Assembly (NCBI GenBank): GCA_029983555.1
Contig: JASBZH010000018.1
Coordinates: 1 to 23,786, forward strand
Length of the DNA: 23,786 bases
DNA from: Peptoniphilus sp.
GTDB lineage: Bacteria > Bacillota > Clostridia > Tissierellales > Peptoniphilaceae
Reading direction: 5' to 3'
Positions 8,409 to 15,879 of the stretch are shown in pieces. The stretch's first letter is position 1. Every line of letters begins with the position of its first letter. The position numbers and the translations under genes were made by a program. The notes beneath the pieces were generated by a model that saw nothing but the letters and a program-made list of their open reading frames with translations, had not been told where the DNA came from and did not search any database.

Positions 8409-8488
8409 CGTCATCCCGAGCGCAGTCGCACTTACAGTATAAGACCTACAACGGAATCAAAGATTTCTGTTAGGTCTTTAAGGGATCT
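8409..8488 (-). repeat. Composite REP with nested hairpin, copy 3 (inverted)
   Basis: The reverse orientation of 771-850 and 1599-1678: CGTCATCCCGAGCG...GGGATCT enclosing arms AAGACCTA (8441-8448) / TAGGTCTT (8471-8478) with a nested GGAATC (8453-8458) / GATTTC (8462-8467) hairpin. Confidence 0.8.
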
Positions 8489-8787
8489 AGAAGTAAAGGA
8501 GAGAAAGTCCCTCACACCCCGTCATCCTGAGCGAGCAACGCGAGCCGAAGGATCTGGAACTTGAGTAGAGAAAACCTATATTTAAGAAAAATTTTTACAA
8601 AAAAATAATTACATACTAATAATAAAAATGACCTTGCAACTCCAAAACCACCAGATTCTTCGACTCCACTCAAGGCTTTGCCTTTCGTTCCGCTCAGAAT
8701 GACGTAGTAATAACACTTTATGTAGATTAATCTACTTCTATACTTTCATAATATTTTATCCATAAAGTAAGTGTATTGTAGTAATTG

Positions 8788-9089
8788 CAGCAAAAAGCGT
8801 TTCGTAAAAAACCGTAAAAAATTTCAGCATGTTTGAGCAAACCACAATGAATACTTAAGAATTAATAAAAACTGTATTGATAATTAAATTATACAAAAGT
8901 AAAAGTATGCGAGTTCTGAAATTTAGGTTTTTTACGGGGAAGTAAAAAGATTAGTATAAAAAATATGTTATCCGAAGTGGGCGTGGGGGTTTGGTTGGAA
9001 GCTCGAAGGATAGGAAAGGGGGCCTCGCAGCGAATGCGGTATGCCCCCTTTCTTGTCCTTCGAATAAAGAATTTAAAACACAGTTTTAG
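8788..9089 (+). repeat. ~300-bp structured repeat element, copy 3 (diverged hairpin)
   Basis: The 5' arms are kept (8803-8827 and 8916-8937), but the nested GCACAAT/ATTGTGC pair is lost (CCACAAT and AGTATGC). The 3' hairpin (9003-9063) has many base changes against copies 1 and 2, yet it forms an uninterrupted stem of 21 pairs including two G-U wobbles (T9011-G9055 and G9013-T9053). Its loop keeps the CGCAGCG...GCGG core. Changes such as GGGTGC/GCACCC to GGGGGC/GCCCCC are compensatory, which supports a selected plus-strand RNA fold. Confidence 0.8.
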
Positions 9090-9115
9090 GAAAAACTTTT
9101 AGAATAAAAAATTAC

Positions 9116-9379
9116 AAACTTCTCATAAAATTAACATTGTAACTCCAAAACCACCAGATTCTTCGTCTCCATTCAAGGCTATCCCTTTCGTTCTGCTCAG
9201 AATGACGCTTGATATGAAAAAAGCCTTTATTATCGTCATCCTGAGCGAGCAACGCGAGCCGAAGGATCTAAAACTAATGGAGAGAATACCTATATTTAAG
9301 AAAAATTTTTACAAAAAAATAATTACAGACTAATAATAAAAATGACCTTGTAACTCCACAACAACAAGATCTTTCGACT
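9116..9379 (+). repeat. 263-bp direct duplication, copy 2
   Basis: The second copy of the segment at 7485-7747, offset by about 1.63 kb and one base longer. It begins right after the third copy of the ~295-bp element, whereas copy 1 has no such element before it, so the two were not produced by duplication of one simple larger block. Confidence 0.85.
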
Positions 9380-9598
9380 CGCACTGCGTGCTCGCTCAAG
9401 ATGACGTTTATTGGGGGTGTTAATTAATTTACTCCACTCAAGACTACACCTTTCGTTCCGCTCAGAATGACATCTGATGGGACTATTATTTAATTTACTC
9501 CATTCAAGGCTATACCTTTCGTTTCACTCAGAATGACTTTTATAGGTTGATTCTATATAAGAATTTCTAATACATAATTTTATTCCTATAAATACATC

Positions 9599-11221
9599 CT
9601 ACCAACTAGCGACGCAGCCGTCTGTTCTCGGTTCTGTTCCACCAGCGTATACTCCGTTATCTTTTTTTAAGATTATCTGTCCACGGCCAAAGCTAAGTCT
9701 ATTTTCTGCGACTTTGATTTCGTGACCGCGCTCTATTAGTGATCTTACAAGTTCTTTTGGCATTTCGCTTTCTACTAAGACTTTCTTTCCGCTTATCCAT
9801 TGCCATCTCGGTGCGTCTAATGCAGATTGTGGATTCATATTGTAATCTATCATGTTACTTATGACTTGAAGGTGTCCTTGTGGCTGCATAAATGCGCCCA
9901 TTACGCCAAATGGGCCAATTGCTGAGTTATCTTTTGTTATAAAGCCAGGTATTATTGTGTGGAAAGATTTTTTTAGTGGCGCAATTACGTTTGGGGAATT
10001 GATATCCAATGAGAAGTTTGCTCCTCTATCTTGAAATGAAATTCCAGTTTCTGGCACTACAATTCCGCTGCCAAAGCCTTTGTAATTGCTCTGAATGTAT
10101 GAAACCATATTTCCATCACTATCTGCTGTTGCAAGATATACTGTGCTTGAGCCAGAAGGTTTACCTGCTTTTGGTACTATTGCTTTATCTGAAATTAATT
10201 TTTTTCTCTGTTTTCTATAGGAATCTGACAAGAGATCTTCTACTTTTACATTCATGTAATTTTTATCGGCGATGTATTTATTGCCATCGGAGAAGGCGAG
10301 TTTCATCGCTTCAATTTTTTGGTGGATTGAGTTTTGGTCTTCGCATTCTCCAAGTTCAAATTCTTTTAATATATTTAGCGCCATTAGAGCAATTATTCCG
10401 TCGCCATTTGGTGGGATTTCCCATATGTCGTAACCTCTGTAGTTTATGTTTATGGGGTTTACCCAAGTTGCTTTATATTTTTCTAGGTCTTCTTTTCTGA
10501 TAGTTCCTCCAGTTTTTCTGGAGAATCTGTCAATTTTATCTGCAATTTCTCCTCTATAGAAGTCCTCTGCATAAGTATTTCCAATTGTTTCTAAGGTCTT
10601 GGCGTGATTTTCTAGTTTCCAAATGTCGCCAGGTTTAGGAGTTTTGCCATTTTTACTAAAGGTTTTAAAAAGTTCTTCAAATTCTTCACCCTTTAAATCT
10701 CTATTGAATTCATCAAAGGCATCTTTCCAAAGTCTTGAGATAATTGGTGAGATGGGAAAGCCCTCTTTTGCATAATTTATTGCTGGTTCTAAGCACTCTA
10801 TTAGTTTTAATTTGCCAAATTTTTTGGAAAGTTCTGCCCATGTTGCGGGAATTCCTGGTACCATAACTGGAATCCAGCCGCGACTTGGCATATTTTTATA
10901 TCCCATGTCTAGTATTTTTTGGCGATCAGTTTTTTCTGGTGCAAATCCACTTCCGTTAAGTCCGTAGAGTTTATTTTTAAACCAAATAATTGCGAATGCG
11001 TCGCCGCCAAGTCCATTTGATGTTGGCTCGACCACAGTTAGACATGCTGCTGTTGCGATGGCAGCGTCTATGGCGTTGCCGCCTTTTTTTAAGATATCGA
11101 GTCCTGCTGTGGCTGCAAGATTTTGACTTGTCGCAACCATTCCACGCCTGCCAAATGTGACAGTTCTCCTAGAATAGTGGTCGTATTTTAAACAGTCGAA
11201 ACTTAATATATTATTTTGCAT
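9599..11221 (-). CDS. Gamma-glutamyltransferase family protein (YwrD-like, cytoplasmic)
   Basis: A 540-residue Ntn-hydrolase of the gamma-glutamyltranspeptidase family. The family cuts gamma-glutamyl bonds (for example glutathione) and matures by self-cleavage. The N-terminal part has GMVATSQNLAATAGLDILKK, GGNAIDAAIATAA and EPTSNGLGGDAFA. The likely cleavage and nucleophile residue is Thr360 in SGSSTVYLATADSDGNMVS, splitting it into a ~359-residue large and a ~181-residue small subunit. The motif form (STVYLATAD rather than TTHFSV) resembles B. subtilis YwrD. I start it at 11221, where AGAGAGG precedes the ATG; a longer in-frame start at 11284 would add a hydrophobic lead but falls inside the upstream terminator. 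No signal peptide remains, so it should be cytosolic. A possible -10 box (TATAAT, 11264-11259) lies just upstream. No clear terminator follows. Confidence 0.88.
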   Translation of the reverse strand: MQNNILSFDCLKYDHYSRRTVTFGRRGMVATSQNLAATAGLDILKKGGNAIDAAIATAACLTVVEPTSNGLGGDAFAIIWFKNKLYGLNGSGFAPEKTDRQKILDMGYKNMPSRGWIPVMVPGIPATWAELSKKFGKLKLIECLEPAINYAKEGFPISPIISRLWKDAFDEFNRDLKGEEFEELFKTFSKNGKTPKPGDIWKLENHAKTLETIGNTYAEDFYRGEIADKIDRFSRKTGGTIRKEDLEKYKATWVNPININYRGYDIWEIPPNGDGIIALMALNILKEFELGECEDQNSIHQKIEAMKLAFSDGNKYIADKNYMNVKVEDLLSDSYRKQRKKLISDKAIVPKAGKPSGSSTVYLATADSDGNMVSYIQSNYKGFGSGIVVPETGISFQDRGANFSLDINSPNVIAPLKKSFHTIIPGFITKDNSAIGPFGVMGAFMQPQGHLQVISNMIDYNMNPQSALDAPRWQWISGKKVLVESEMPKELVRSLIERGHEIKVAENRLSFGRGQIILKKDNGVYAGGTEPRTDGCVASW

Positions 11222-11272
11222 TTGTCTACCTCTCTTTAAATGATAAAAACTAATTACTATTATAGTATATAC

Positions 11273-11307
11273 AAAAAAAGACATTCTGGAAAATCCAAAA
11301 TGTCTTT
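11273..11307 (-). terminator. Terminator after the YfcC-type transporter gene
   Basis: Arms 11277-11285 and 11299-11307 (AAAGACATT/AATGTCTTT) continue as TGGA/TCCA after one mismatch, with an AAA loop. On the minus strand the hairpin is followed by about seven T residues (11279-11273). It starts 8 bp after the transporter stop and separates it from the gamma-glutamyltransferase gene. Confidence 0.88.
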
Positions 11308-11315
11308 AGTAATTT

Positions 11316-12707
11316 TTATACATAATTTATTTTTACCGCTATTGCCAAGAATGCTATTGCCACAACTGTTAGTATTATTCCAAGTGGCCATAGGAATTTG
11401 TACCATTTTTTTAATGGAACATTGGCAAATCCCAAGAACATTAGTAGTGTGCCATATGTGAACCAGAACATATTTGTGATACCATCACCAAATTGGTATG
11501 CCAAAATTGCAATCTGTCTTGATAGTCCAACTATATCTGCTAGAGGAATGATAAGTGGCATTAGTGCCACTGCCTTTCCTGATCCAGATGGTACTAGTCC
11601 ATTTAATAGTGAAACTATTATTACAATTCCAACTGCTGAAAGTGTTGTTGGCCAGCCTTCAATTGTTTGTGAAAGTGCGTTTATTATTGGGTCAATTACT
11701 CCACCAGTTTCAAGTATCCATTGAACTCCTCTTGCAACTCCGACGATCATTGCGCCGCCAACTGCGCCTTTGATACCGTCAATTATTGCACCAGTTGTGC
11801 CATCTACGCCCATTTTGTTTAAAAATCCGCAGATGATTGCAAATAGGAAGAACATTCCTGTCATCTCGTTCATGCCCCAGCCAAGTTTTAGCATTCCATA
11901 CATTACTACTATAAAGATTACTAGTAGTGATAAAAGTGATAGTTTTTGACCTGATGTGAATTCTTTTCCTTCAAATTGAGATAGGTCAATTGCCATCTTG
12001 CTGGTGTCGACTTCCTTTGTAAGTGAAAGTTCTGGGTTTTTCTTTACTTTTCTTGCATATCTTAGTGTGTATAATATTGCAATTGCAACAAATACTACAT
12101 ATACGATAGTTCTGTATTGAAATCCTGAGAACATCTTTAGCTCTGCAACTTCGTGTGCAACTCCGACTGTGTAGACATTTGTTGGACCTACAGAAAATGA
12201 TACTAGAAGTCCAAGTATTACGACAGCTGCTGCAGTCATTGCGTCATAGCCCAGGGCTATAATTATTGGAATAATGATTGGAACAAAAGGAACTGCCGCT
12301 TCAACCCATCCTAAAAATCCTCCTAGGATTGAGAAGAAAATCATTATTATGACAATCATGGCATTGCCCTTGTCGCCAAATTTTTCGATTAATTTATTTA
12401 TTCCCATTCCAAGTGCGCCACTTCTGTTTAGCACTTCGATGGAACCGCCAACGATTAGTATCAAGAATACTACGTTGCCTGCGCCAATAAGTCCTTCTGG
12501 CACGGCTTTAAAGAAATCCAAGAAGGAGACTGGTGTTCTCTCAACTACGTGGTAAGATGAAGGATCGATAACTGTCCTTCCATTTACTGTTTCTCTTACG
12601 AAAGCCCCTGGACTAATTATATAGGATAAAATTCCACAGGCTACTATTACCAAAAACAGCAAGAGATAGGGGTTTACATTTTTATTCTTTTTCTTTTCTT
12701 CTGTCAT
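11316..12707 (-). CDS. YfcC/DcuC-family membrane transporter
   Basis: A 463-residue membrane protein with about 11-12 hydrophobic segments. It matches the YfcC branch of the DcuC-like carriers (ion-transporter superfamily): NPYLLLFLVIVACGILSYII, then PGAFVRE, the GGFLGWVEAAVPFVPIIIPI segment, SVGPTNVYTVGVAHEVAEL and near the C terminus NGLVPSGSGKAVALMPLIIP, the repeat-type motif expected in substrate binding. Family members are thought to move dicarboxylates, amino acids or peptides, often as antiporters; the substrate here is not known. The gene follows an AbgB-like amidohydrolase, so it may import that enzyme's substrate. I prefer the ATG at 12707, with AGGTG six bases before it, to a GTG at 12716 that has no site. 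The AGGTG overlaps the TAG stop of the upstream gene. Confidence 0.85.
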   Translation of the reverse strand: MTEEKKKNKNVNPYLLLFLVIVACGILSYIISPGAFVRETVNGRTVIDPSSYHVVERTPVSFLDFFKAVPEGLIGAGNVVFLILIVGGSIEVLNRSGALGMGINKLIEKFGDKGNAMIVIIMIFFSILGGFLGWVEAAVPFVPIIIPIIIALGYDAMTAAAVVILGLLVSFSVGPTNVYTVGVAHEVAELKMFSGFQYRTIVYVVFVAIAILYTLRYARKVKKNPELSLTKEVDTSKMAIDLSQFEGKEFTSGQKLSLLSLLVIFIVVMYGMLKLGWGMNEMTGMFFLFAIICGFLNKMGVDGTTGAIIDGIKGAVGGAMIVGVARGVQWILETGGVIDPIINALSQTIEGWPTTLSAVGIVIIVSLLNGLVPSGSGKAVALMPLIIPLADIVGLSRQIAILAYQFGDGITNMFWFTYGTLLMFLGFANVPLKKWYKFLWPLGIILTVVAIAFLAIAVKINYV

Positions 12708-12716
12708 TTTTAACAC

Positions 12717-14159
12717 CTAGCTTTCAACTTTTGGGTCTCTGATTTTTAAATCATCAGGTATTGGAGCTTCGTATTTTCCAATTACTTGGTCAAACTCTTC
12801 GCGAGCTTTTTCAATTATTTCTGGCTCTTCGATTGCTTTTAATCCGCAAGTTGCAAGTGATCCAATTGCTGAATAAAGTGTCTTTTTACCAATTTCACTG
12901 CCTGCTGAAGAGCACATTTGCCATGTGTGAAGTGGTGTGCCAACAGGTGCAGCTGCTAAAAACATTTGAGCAGTTGGCACGTAGTGTGAAAGCTCTCCTA
13001 CGTCTGAAGAAATTACTTCCATCTTGCCATAGTTGCCATCGTATGGAGCAAGCTCTGTTGCAAGTGCTTTTTCAATTTCTTCTTTTGCAACTTTATCTCC
13101 ATATAGATAAATCATATTATCTTTGGCTGCTTTTTTTGTGTTGTCATCTAGAGTTTCGTATAACTCTTTGGCAAGTTTAAAGTCATCGTCATCAAATTTT
13201 GGTGTTCCAAATTCTTTTATTGAATCGTATAAAATTCCTGAAAGATATAGGTTTGGACTGTAATCTGCAAGTGCACCCTTTAGATTAATATCTACTTCAA
13301 CACCTGCCATTTGTGCAGCGCCTTTTGCTATATCGTTGATTCTTTCGTATATATTTAGAGCGTCGTCAATCTTTGAAGCTCTGATAAAATAATATAGAGT
13401 TGCGTGTGATTGAACGACATTAGGTGCGTTTCCACCTACATCGAGATATGCGTAGTGAATTCTCGCGCTATCTACAACGTGTTCTCTAAGATAATTTACT
13501 CCCACATTCATAAGTTCACAGGCATCTAATGCAGATCTGCCGAGATGTGGAGCGGCAGCAGCGTGTGAAGATGTGCCTTTAAAGTTATAAGTTACAATTA
13601 TATTTGCAAGGCTTCCGCCGTTCCAAATTGCATTTTTGGATTCAGGGTGCCATGTAAGCATTATATCTATATCGTCAAAATATCCGTCGCGGCCGATAAA
13701 TGTCTTTGCGCCGTCGCGTTCTTCGGAAGGAGCGCCTATAACTTTTACAGTCGCGTCTAATTTTTCTTCTTCAATTAAATCTTTTAAAACAACTGCTGCA
13801 CTTAGAGCGCCAACTCCAAGCAAATTGTGTCCGCAGCCGTGACCAGCTCCTCCAGAAACCACCTCTTCTTTTGTAGCTTGTCCTTTCTTTTGAGAAAGAC
13901 CAGGAAGGGCATCGTATTCTACTGAAAAGCCAATCACTGGTCCGCCACTTCCAAAGCTTGCTTTAAAAGCCGTCTCCATTCCAGAAATCGGATTTTCAAT
14001 TTCAAAACCCTCACTTTTTAAAAACTCCATCAATTTTTTGCTCGAATCATACTCGATTAAACCTACTTCGGGATGCTCCCAAATAAAATCAGCTAAATCT
14101 GAGAATTTATCGAAATTATCATCTAGTACTTTTTTAACATTATCTACATACTTACTCAT
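12717..14159 (-). CDS. M20 family amidohydrolase, AbgB-like
   Basis: A 480-residue cytosolic metallopeptidase, close to the length of E. coli AbgB (p-aminobenzoyl-glutamate hydrolase subunit). Visible M20 metal-site residues are GHGCGHN (106-112, with Cys109 and His111), Glu146/Glu147 in GAPSEE, His171 in WHPE and His411 in LHTWQ. The dimerisation domain lies in between (about 185-310; SSHAAAAPHLGRSALDA). The family removes an acyl or aryl group from amino acids or dipeptides. It heads a two-gene unit with the YfcC-type transporter, suggesting uptake then hydrolysis of an amidated amino acid; p-aminobenzoyl-glutamate is one option. A strong AAGGAGG site precedes the start. I see no partner AbgA gene in the window. 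Confidence 0.87.
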   Translation of the reverse strand: MSKYVDNVKKVLDDNFDKFSDLADFIWEHPEVGLIEYDSSKKLMEFLKSEGFEIENPISGMETAFKASFGSGGPVIGFSVEYDALPGLSQKKGQATKEEVVSGGAGHGCGHNLLGVGALSAAVVLKDLIEEEKLDATVKVIGAPSEERDGAKTFIGRDGYFDDIDIMLTWHPESKNAIWNGGSLANIIVTYNFKGTSSHAAAAPHLGRSALDACELMNVGVNYLREHVVDSARIHYAYLDVGGNAPNVVQSHATLYYFIRASKIDDALNIYERINDIAKGAAQMAGVEVDINLKGALADYSPNLYLSGILYDSIKEFGTPKFDDDDFKLAKELYETLDDNTKKAAKDNMIYLYGDKVAKEEIEKALATELAPYDGNYGKMEVISSDVGELSHYVPTAQMFLAAAPVGTPLHTWQMCSSAGSEIGKKTLYSAIGSLATCGLKAIEEPEIIEKAREEFDQVIGKYEAPIPDDLKIRDPKVES

Positions 14160-14180
14160 TTTCTTCCTCCTTTCGCTTCA

Positions 14181-14198
14181 ATTCAAAAAATTTTGAAT
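14181..14198. promoter_or_regulatory. Perfect palindrome in the leader of the AbgB-like gene (possible operator)
   Basis: ATTCAAAA (14181-14188) and TTTTGAAT (14191-14198) form an 18-bp palindrome with a 2-base centre. It lies between the predicted transcription start (about 14215) and the ribosome binding site of the amidohydrolase gene, where a repressor could act. AT-rich palindromes also arise by chance, so this is tentative. Confidence 0.35.
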
Positions 14199-14221
14199 AA
14201 AAGGAATACAATCTTAATTCT

Positions 14222-14250
14222 ATTATAAGGTTATTATGTAACATAGTAAA
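14222..14250 (-). promoter_or_regulatory. Promoter of the amidohydrolase-transporter unit
   Basis: On the minus strand, a perfect -10 box TATAAT (14227-14222) is preceded by a 17-bp spacer and TTTACT (14250-14245), which matches four of six -35 positions. It lies about 60 bp before the start codon. Confidence 0.65.
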
Positions 14251-14325
14251 GTAAAAAAACAAAAAAATATTATTTTATAAAAAAACCACTGTATTCATAT
14301 GATAATTTGTAAAAGAAGTGATATT

Positions 14326-14363
14326 AAATAAAAATGGAACTATCGCTAAGTTTTGATAGTTCC
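14326..14363 (-). terminator. Terminator of the aromatic/pABA operon
   Basis: A perfect 9-bp stem (14336-14344 with 14355-14363) with a 10-base loop is followed on the minus strand by ATTTTTATTTAA. It lies about 28 bp after the pabC stop and closes the seven-gene operon. Confidence 0.85.
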
Positions 14364-14391
14364 AAAATATAATTTATAAAATTTTATTGCA

Positions 14392-15105
14392 TTAAAATCC
14401 AAGTTTTTTTAATTTTTCGAGTATAAATTCAGTAGAATCACTTTTTTTAAATTTATAGTCATCAATTGACTCTACACTTCGAACTCCCATTAGCGAATTG
14501 GAAATAAAGCACTCGTCAAAGTTTTTAATTTGATTAATGTTAATCTTCATTTCTTCAATTTCAAAATTTTTCAGTAAAAAATCTCGCATAGTTCCCTTTA
14601 AAAGTCCTGAGGACACTGGGGGAGTGTAGATTTTTTTATCCTTTACAAAGTAGATATTTGAAAAGTCGCATTCAGAAACTTCGTCATTTTCGTTTACAAA
14701 TAGGGCGCTGTCAAAGCCATCTTTAACGGCCAATCTATGCTCATAAATATTTTCATAGTAACACAGACTCTTGTGATAAACGAGTTTTGATGTGCTGTTT
14801 CTCTTTGAATTTGATATTTTTAATCTAAATTTTTTGTAGTTATTTATATAGTTATCTTCGCGATGAGTTAGAATAAAATTTTTATCGCTTACAATTATTT
14901 TAAGGGCAAAGTTTTCTTCTCCGACATTTTCTATATATTTATAAATTTCTTCTGGGTTGATTTCTCTTTCTATTCCAAAAAATTCAAGACTGTTTGCAAG
15001 TCTTTCGAGATGCTCCTTTAAAAATAGAGGATTTTTATTGTGGACTTTTACAGTTTCAAAAGCTCCCTTTCCAAAGGAAAACCCGTCGTCAAATTCAATC
15101 TTCAT
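14392..15105 (-). CDS. pabC: Aminodeoxychorismate lyase (PabC-like)
   Basis: A 237-residue class IV PLP enzyme. It converts 4-amino-4-deoxychorismate to p-aminobenzoate and pyruvate, the last step before pABA enters folate. The N-terminal DDGFSFGKGAFETVKV is typical of the family. The PLP lysine is most likely Lys112 in YHKSLCYYENI, and Glu145 in VSECDFSN plus the later TPPVSSGLLKGTMRD form the cofactor pocket. Class IV aminotransferases and D-amino acid transaminase look similar, but the pabAB fusion two genes upstream decides for PabC. I use the ATG at 15105; the longer in-frame start at 15165 lies inside aroF in another frame. The gene overlaps the end of aroF by 11 bp and has only a weak ribosome binding site (GTGGGT), so coupling is likely. 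It is the last gene of the operon. Confidence 0.85.
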   Translation of the reverse strand: MKIEFDDGFSFGKGAFETVKVHNKNPLFLKEHLERLANSLEFFGIEREINPEEIYKYIENVGEENFALKIIVSDKNFILTHREDNYINNYKKFRLKISNSKRNSTSKLVYHKSLCYYENIYEHRLAVKDGFDSALFVNENDEVSECDFSNIYFVKDKKIYTPPVSSGLLKGTMRDFLLKNFEIEEMKININQIKNFDECFISNSLMGVRSVESIDDYKFKKSDSTEFILEKLKKLGF

Positions 15106-15871
15106 CGAAATTACCCACGTAGTCAGCAACTTTTTTGTACAAGTCGTAGTCGATAGTTTGCGCACCGTCGCTTAGTGCTTTGTCTGGATTTTCATGAACT
15201 TCTATCATCACTCCGTCAAGTCCAAGTGAAAGAGTTGCGCGAGTCATTGGTAGGATCAGATCTCTTTTTCCAGTTCCATGACTTGGGTCTACGATTACTG
15301 GATATCCAGTTTTCTCTCTCAATATATATGCGCCGGCAAGGTCAAGAGTGTTTCTAGTTTCTGTCTCAAAAGTTCTAATGCCTCTCTCGCAAAATATTAT
15401 ATTTTCGTTGCCGCCATCTTCTAAATATTTTGCTGCCATTTCCCATTCGTATAGAGTTGCGGAAAAACCTCTCTTTAGAATTACGGGTTTATTTGTCTTC
15501 GCAACTTTTTTTAAAAGGGAGTAGTTGTACATATTTCTAGATCCAATTTGAAATATGTCGACGTAGTCTTTCATTTTTTCTACATCTTCTTCGCTTAGAA
15601 CTTCTGTCACGACGGGCAGATTTGTAATTTCTGATGCTTCTTTTAAATATTTTACTGCCTCAAAACCAATCCCTTGAAAATCTTTAGGATTAGTTCTCGG
15701 TTTAAAAGCGCCACCTCGAAGAACATCAACTCCCATATCTTTTAGAGACTTCGCCTCATTAATTATGTGCTCGCGAGACTCTATTGAGCAGGGTCCAGCT
15801 ATTATAATGGGCTTCTTGTCGCCAAAAACTATATCCCTAACTTTAACTTTTTTATTTAATACTCTTTTCAT
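15095..15871 (-). CDS. aroF: DAHP synthase, type I-beta catalytic core only
   Basis: A 258-residue 3-deoxy-7-phosphoheptulonate synthase, the first step of the shikimate pathway (PEP plus erythrose-4-phosphate), acting in the cytosol. Key motifs are IAGPCSIES (24-32, metal ligand Cys28), GGAFKPRTNP (53-62), VDPSHGTG (194-201, His198), MIEVHENPD (222-230, Glu224) and SDGAQTI (234-240, Asp235). It lacks the N-terminal ACT/ferredoxin-like domain of Thermotoga-type enzymes and the chorismate mutase domain fused to the B. subtilis and Listeria enzymes, so by itself it should have no built-in feedback control. A chorismate mutase domain is instead fused to another pathway protein in the same operon. 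The start has TAGGTG five bases ahead, overlapping the pabAB stop codon. Confidence 0.92.
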   Translation of the reverse strand: MKRVLNKKVKVRDIVFGDKKPIIIAGPCSIESREHIINEAKSLKDMGVDVLRGGAFKPRTNPKDFQGIGFEAVKYLKEASEITNLPVVTEVLSEEDVEKMKDYVDIFQIGSRNMYNYSLLKKVAKTNKPVILKRGFSATLYEWEMAAKYLEDGGNENIIFCERGIRTFETETRNTLDLAGAYILREKTGYPVIVDPSHGTGKRDLILPMTRATLSLGLDGVMIEVHENPDKALSDGAQTIDYDLYKKVADYVGNFDED

Positions 15872-15879
15872 CTTATCAC

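Larger units (their letters stand above)
7269..9598. repeat. Gene-free region B: dense array of REP-like repeats
   Basis: More than 2.3 kb with no supported gene; its open frames are repeat sequence. Short CGTCATCC...GGATCT palindromes lie at 7399-7426, 7603-7638, 8409-8488 (composite), 8520-8555 and 9234-9269. Longer units of the type ACCACCAGATTCTTCG...CTCAGAATGAC lie at 7513-7575, 8249-8313, 8637-8704 and 9139-9206. Variants with ACAACAAGATCTTTCGACT lie at 7719-7786 and 9350-9406, and half-units ending in CTCAGAATGAC at 7801-7843, 8338-8380, 9430-9471 and 9497-9537. A ~70-bp stretch at 8311-8380 recurs almost unchanged at 9468-9537. Two copies of the ~295-bp element and a 263-bp duplication also lie here and are listed separately. 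Confidence 0.85.

Noticed and set aside
7399..9537. A CRISPR array
   Set aside because: Repeats vary in length, type, orientation and spacing, no regular spacers exist and no cas genes are near.
11222..11284. An N-terminal membrane lead on the gamma-glutamyltransferase (start at 11284)
   Set aside because: That start sits inside the upstream terminator with no ribosome binding site, while the ATG at 11221 has a good one.
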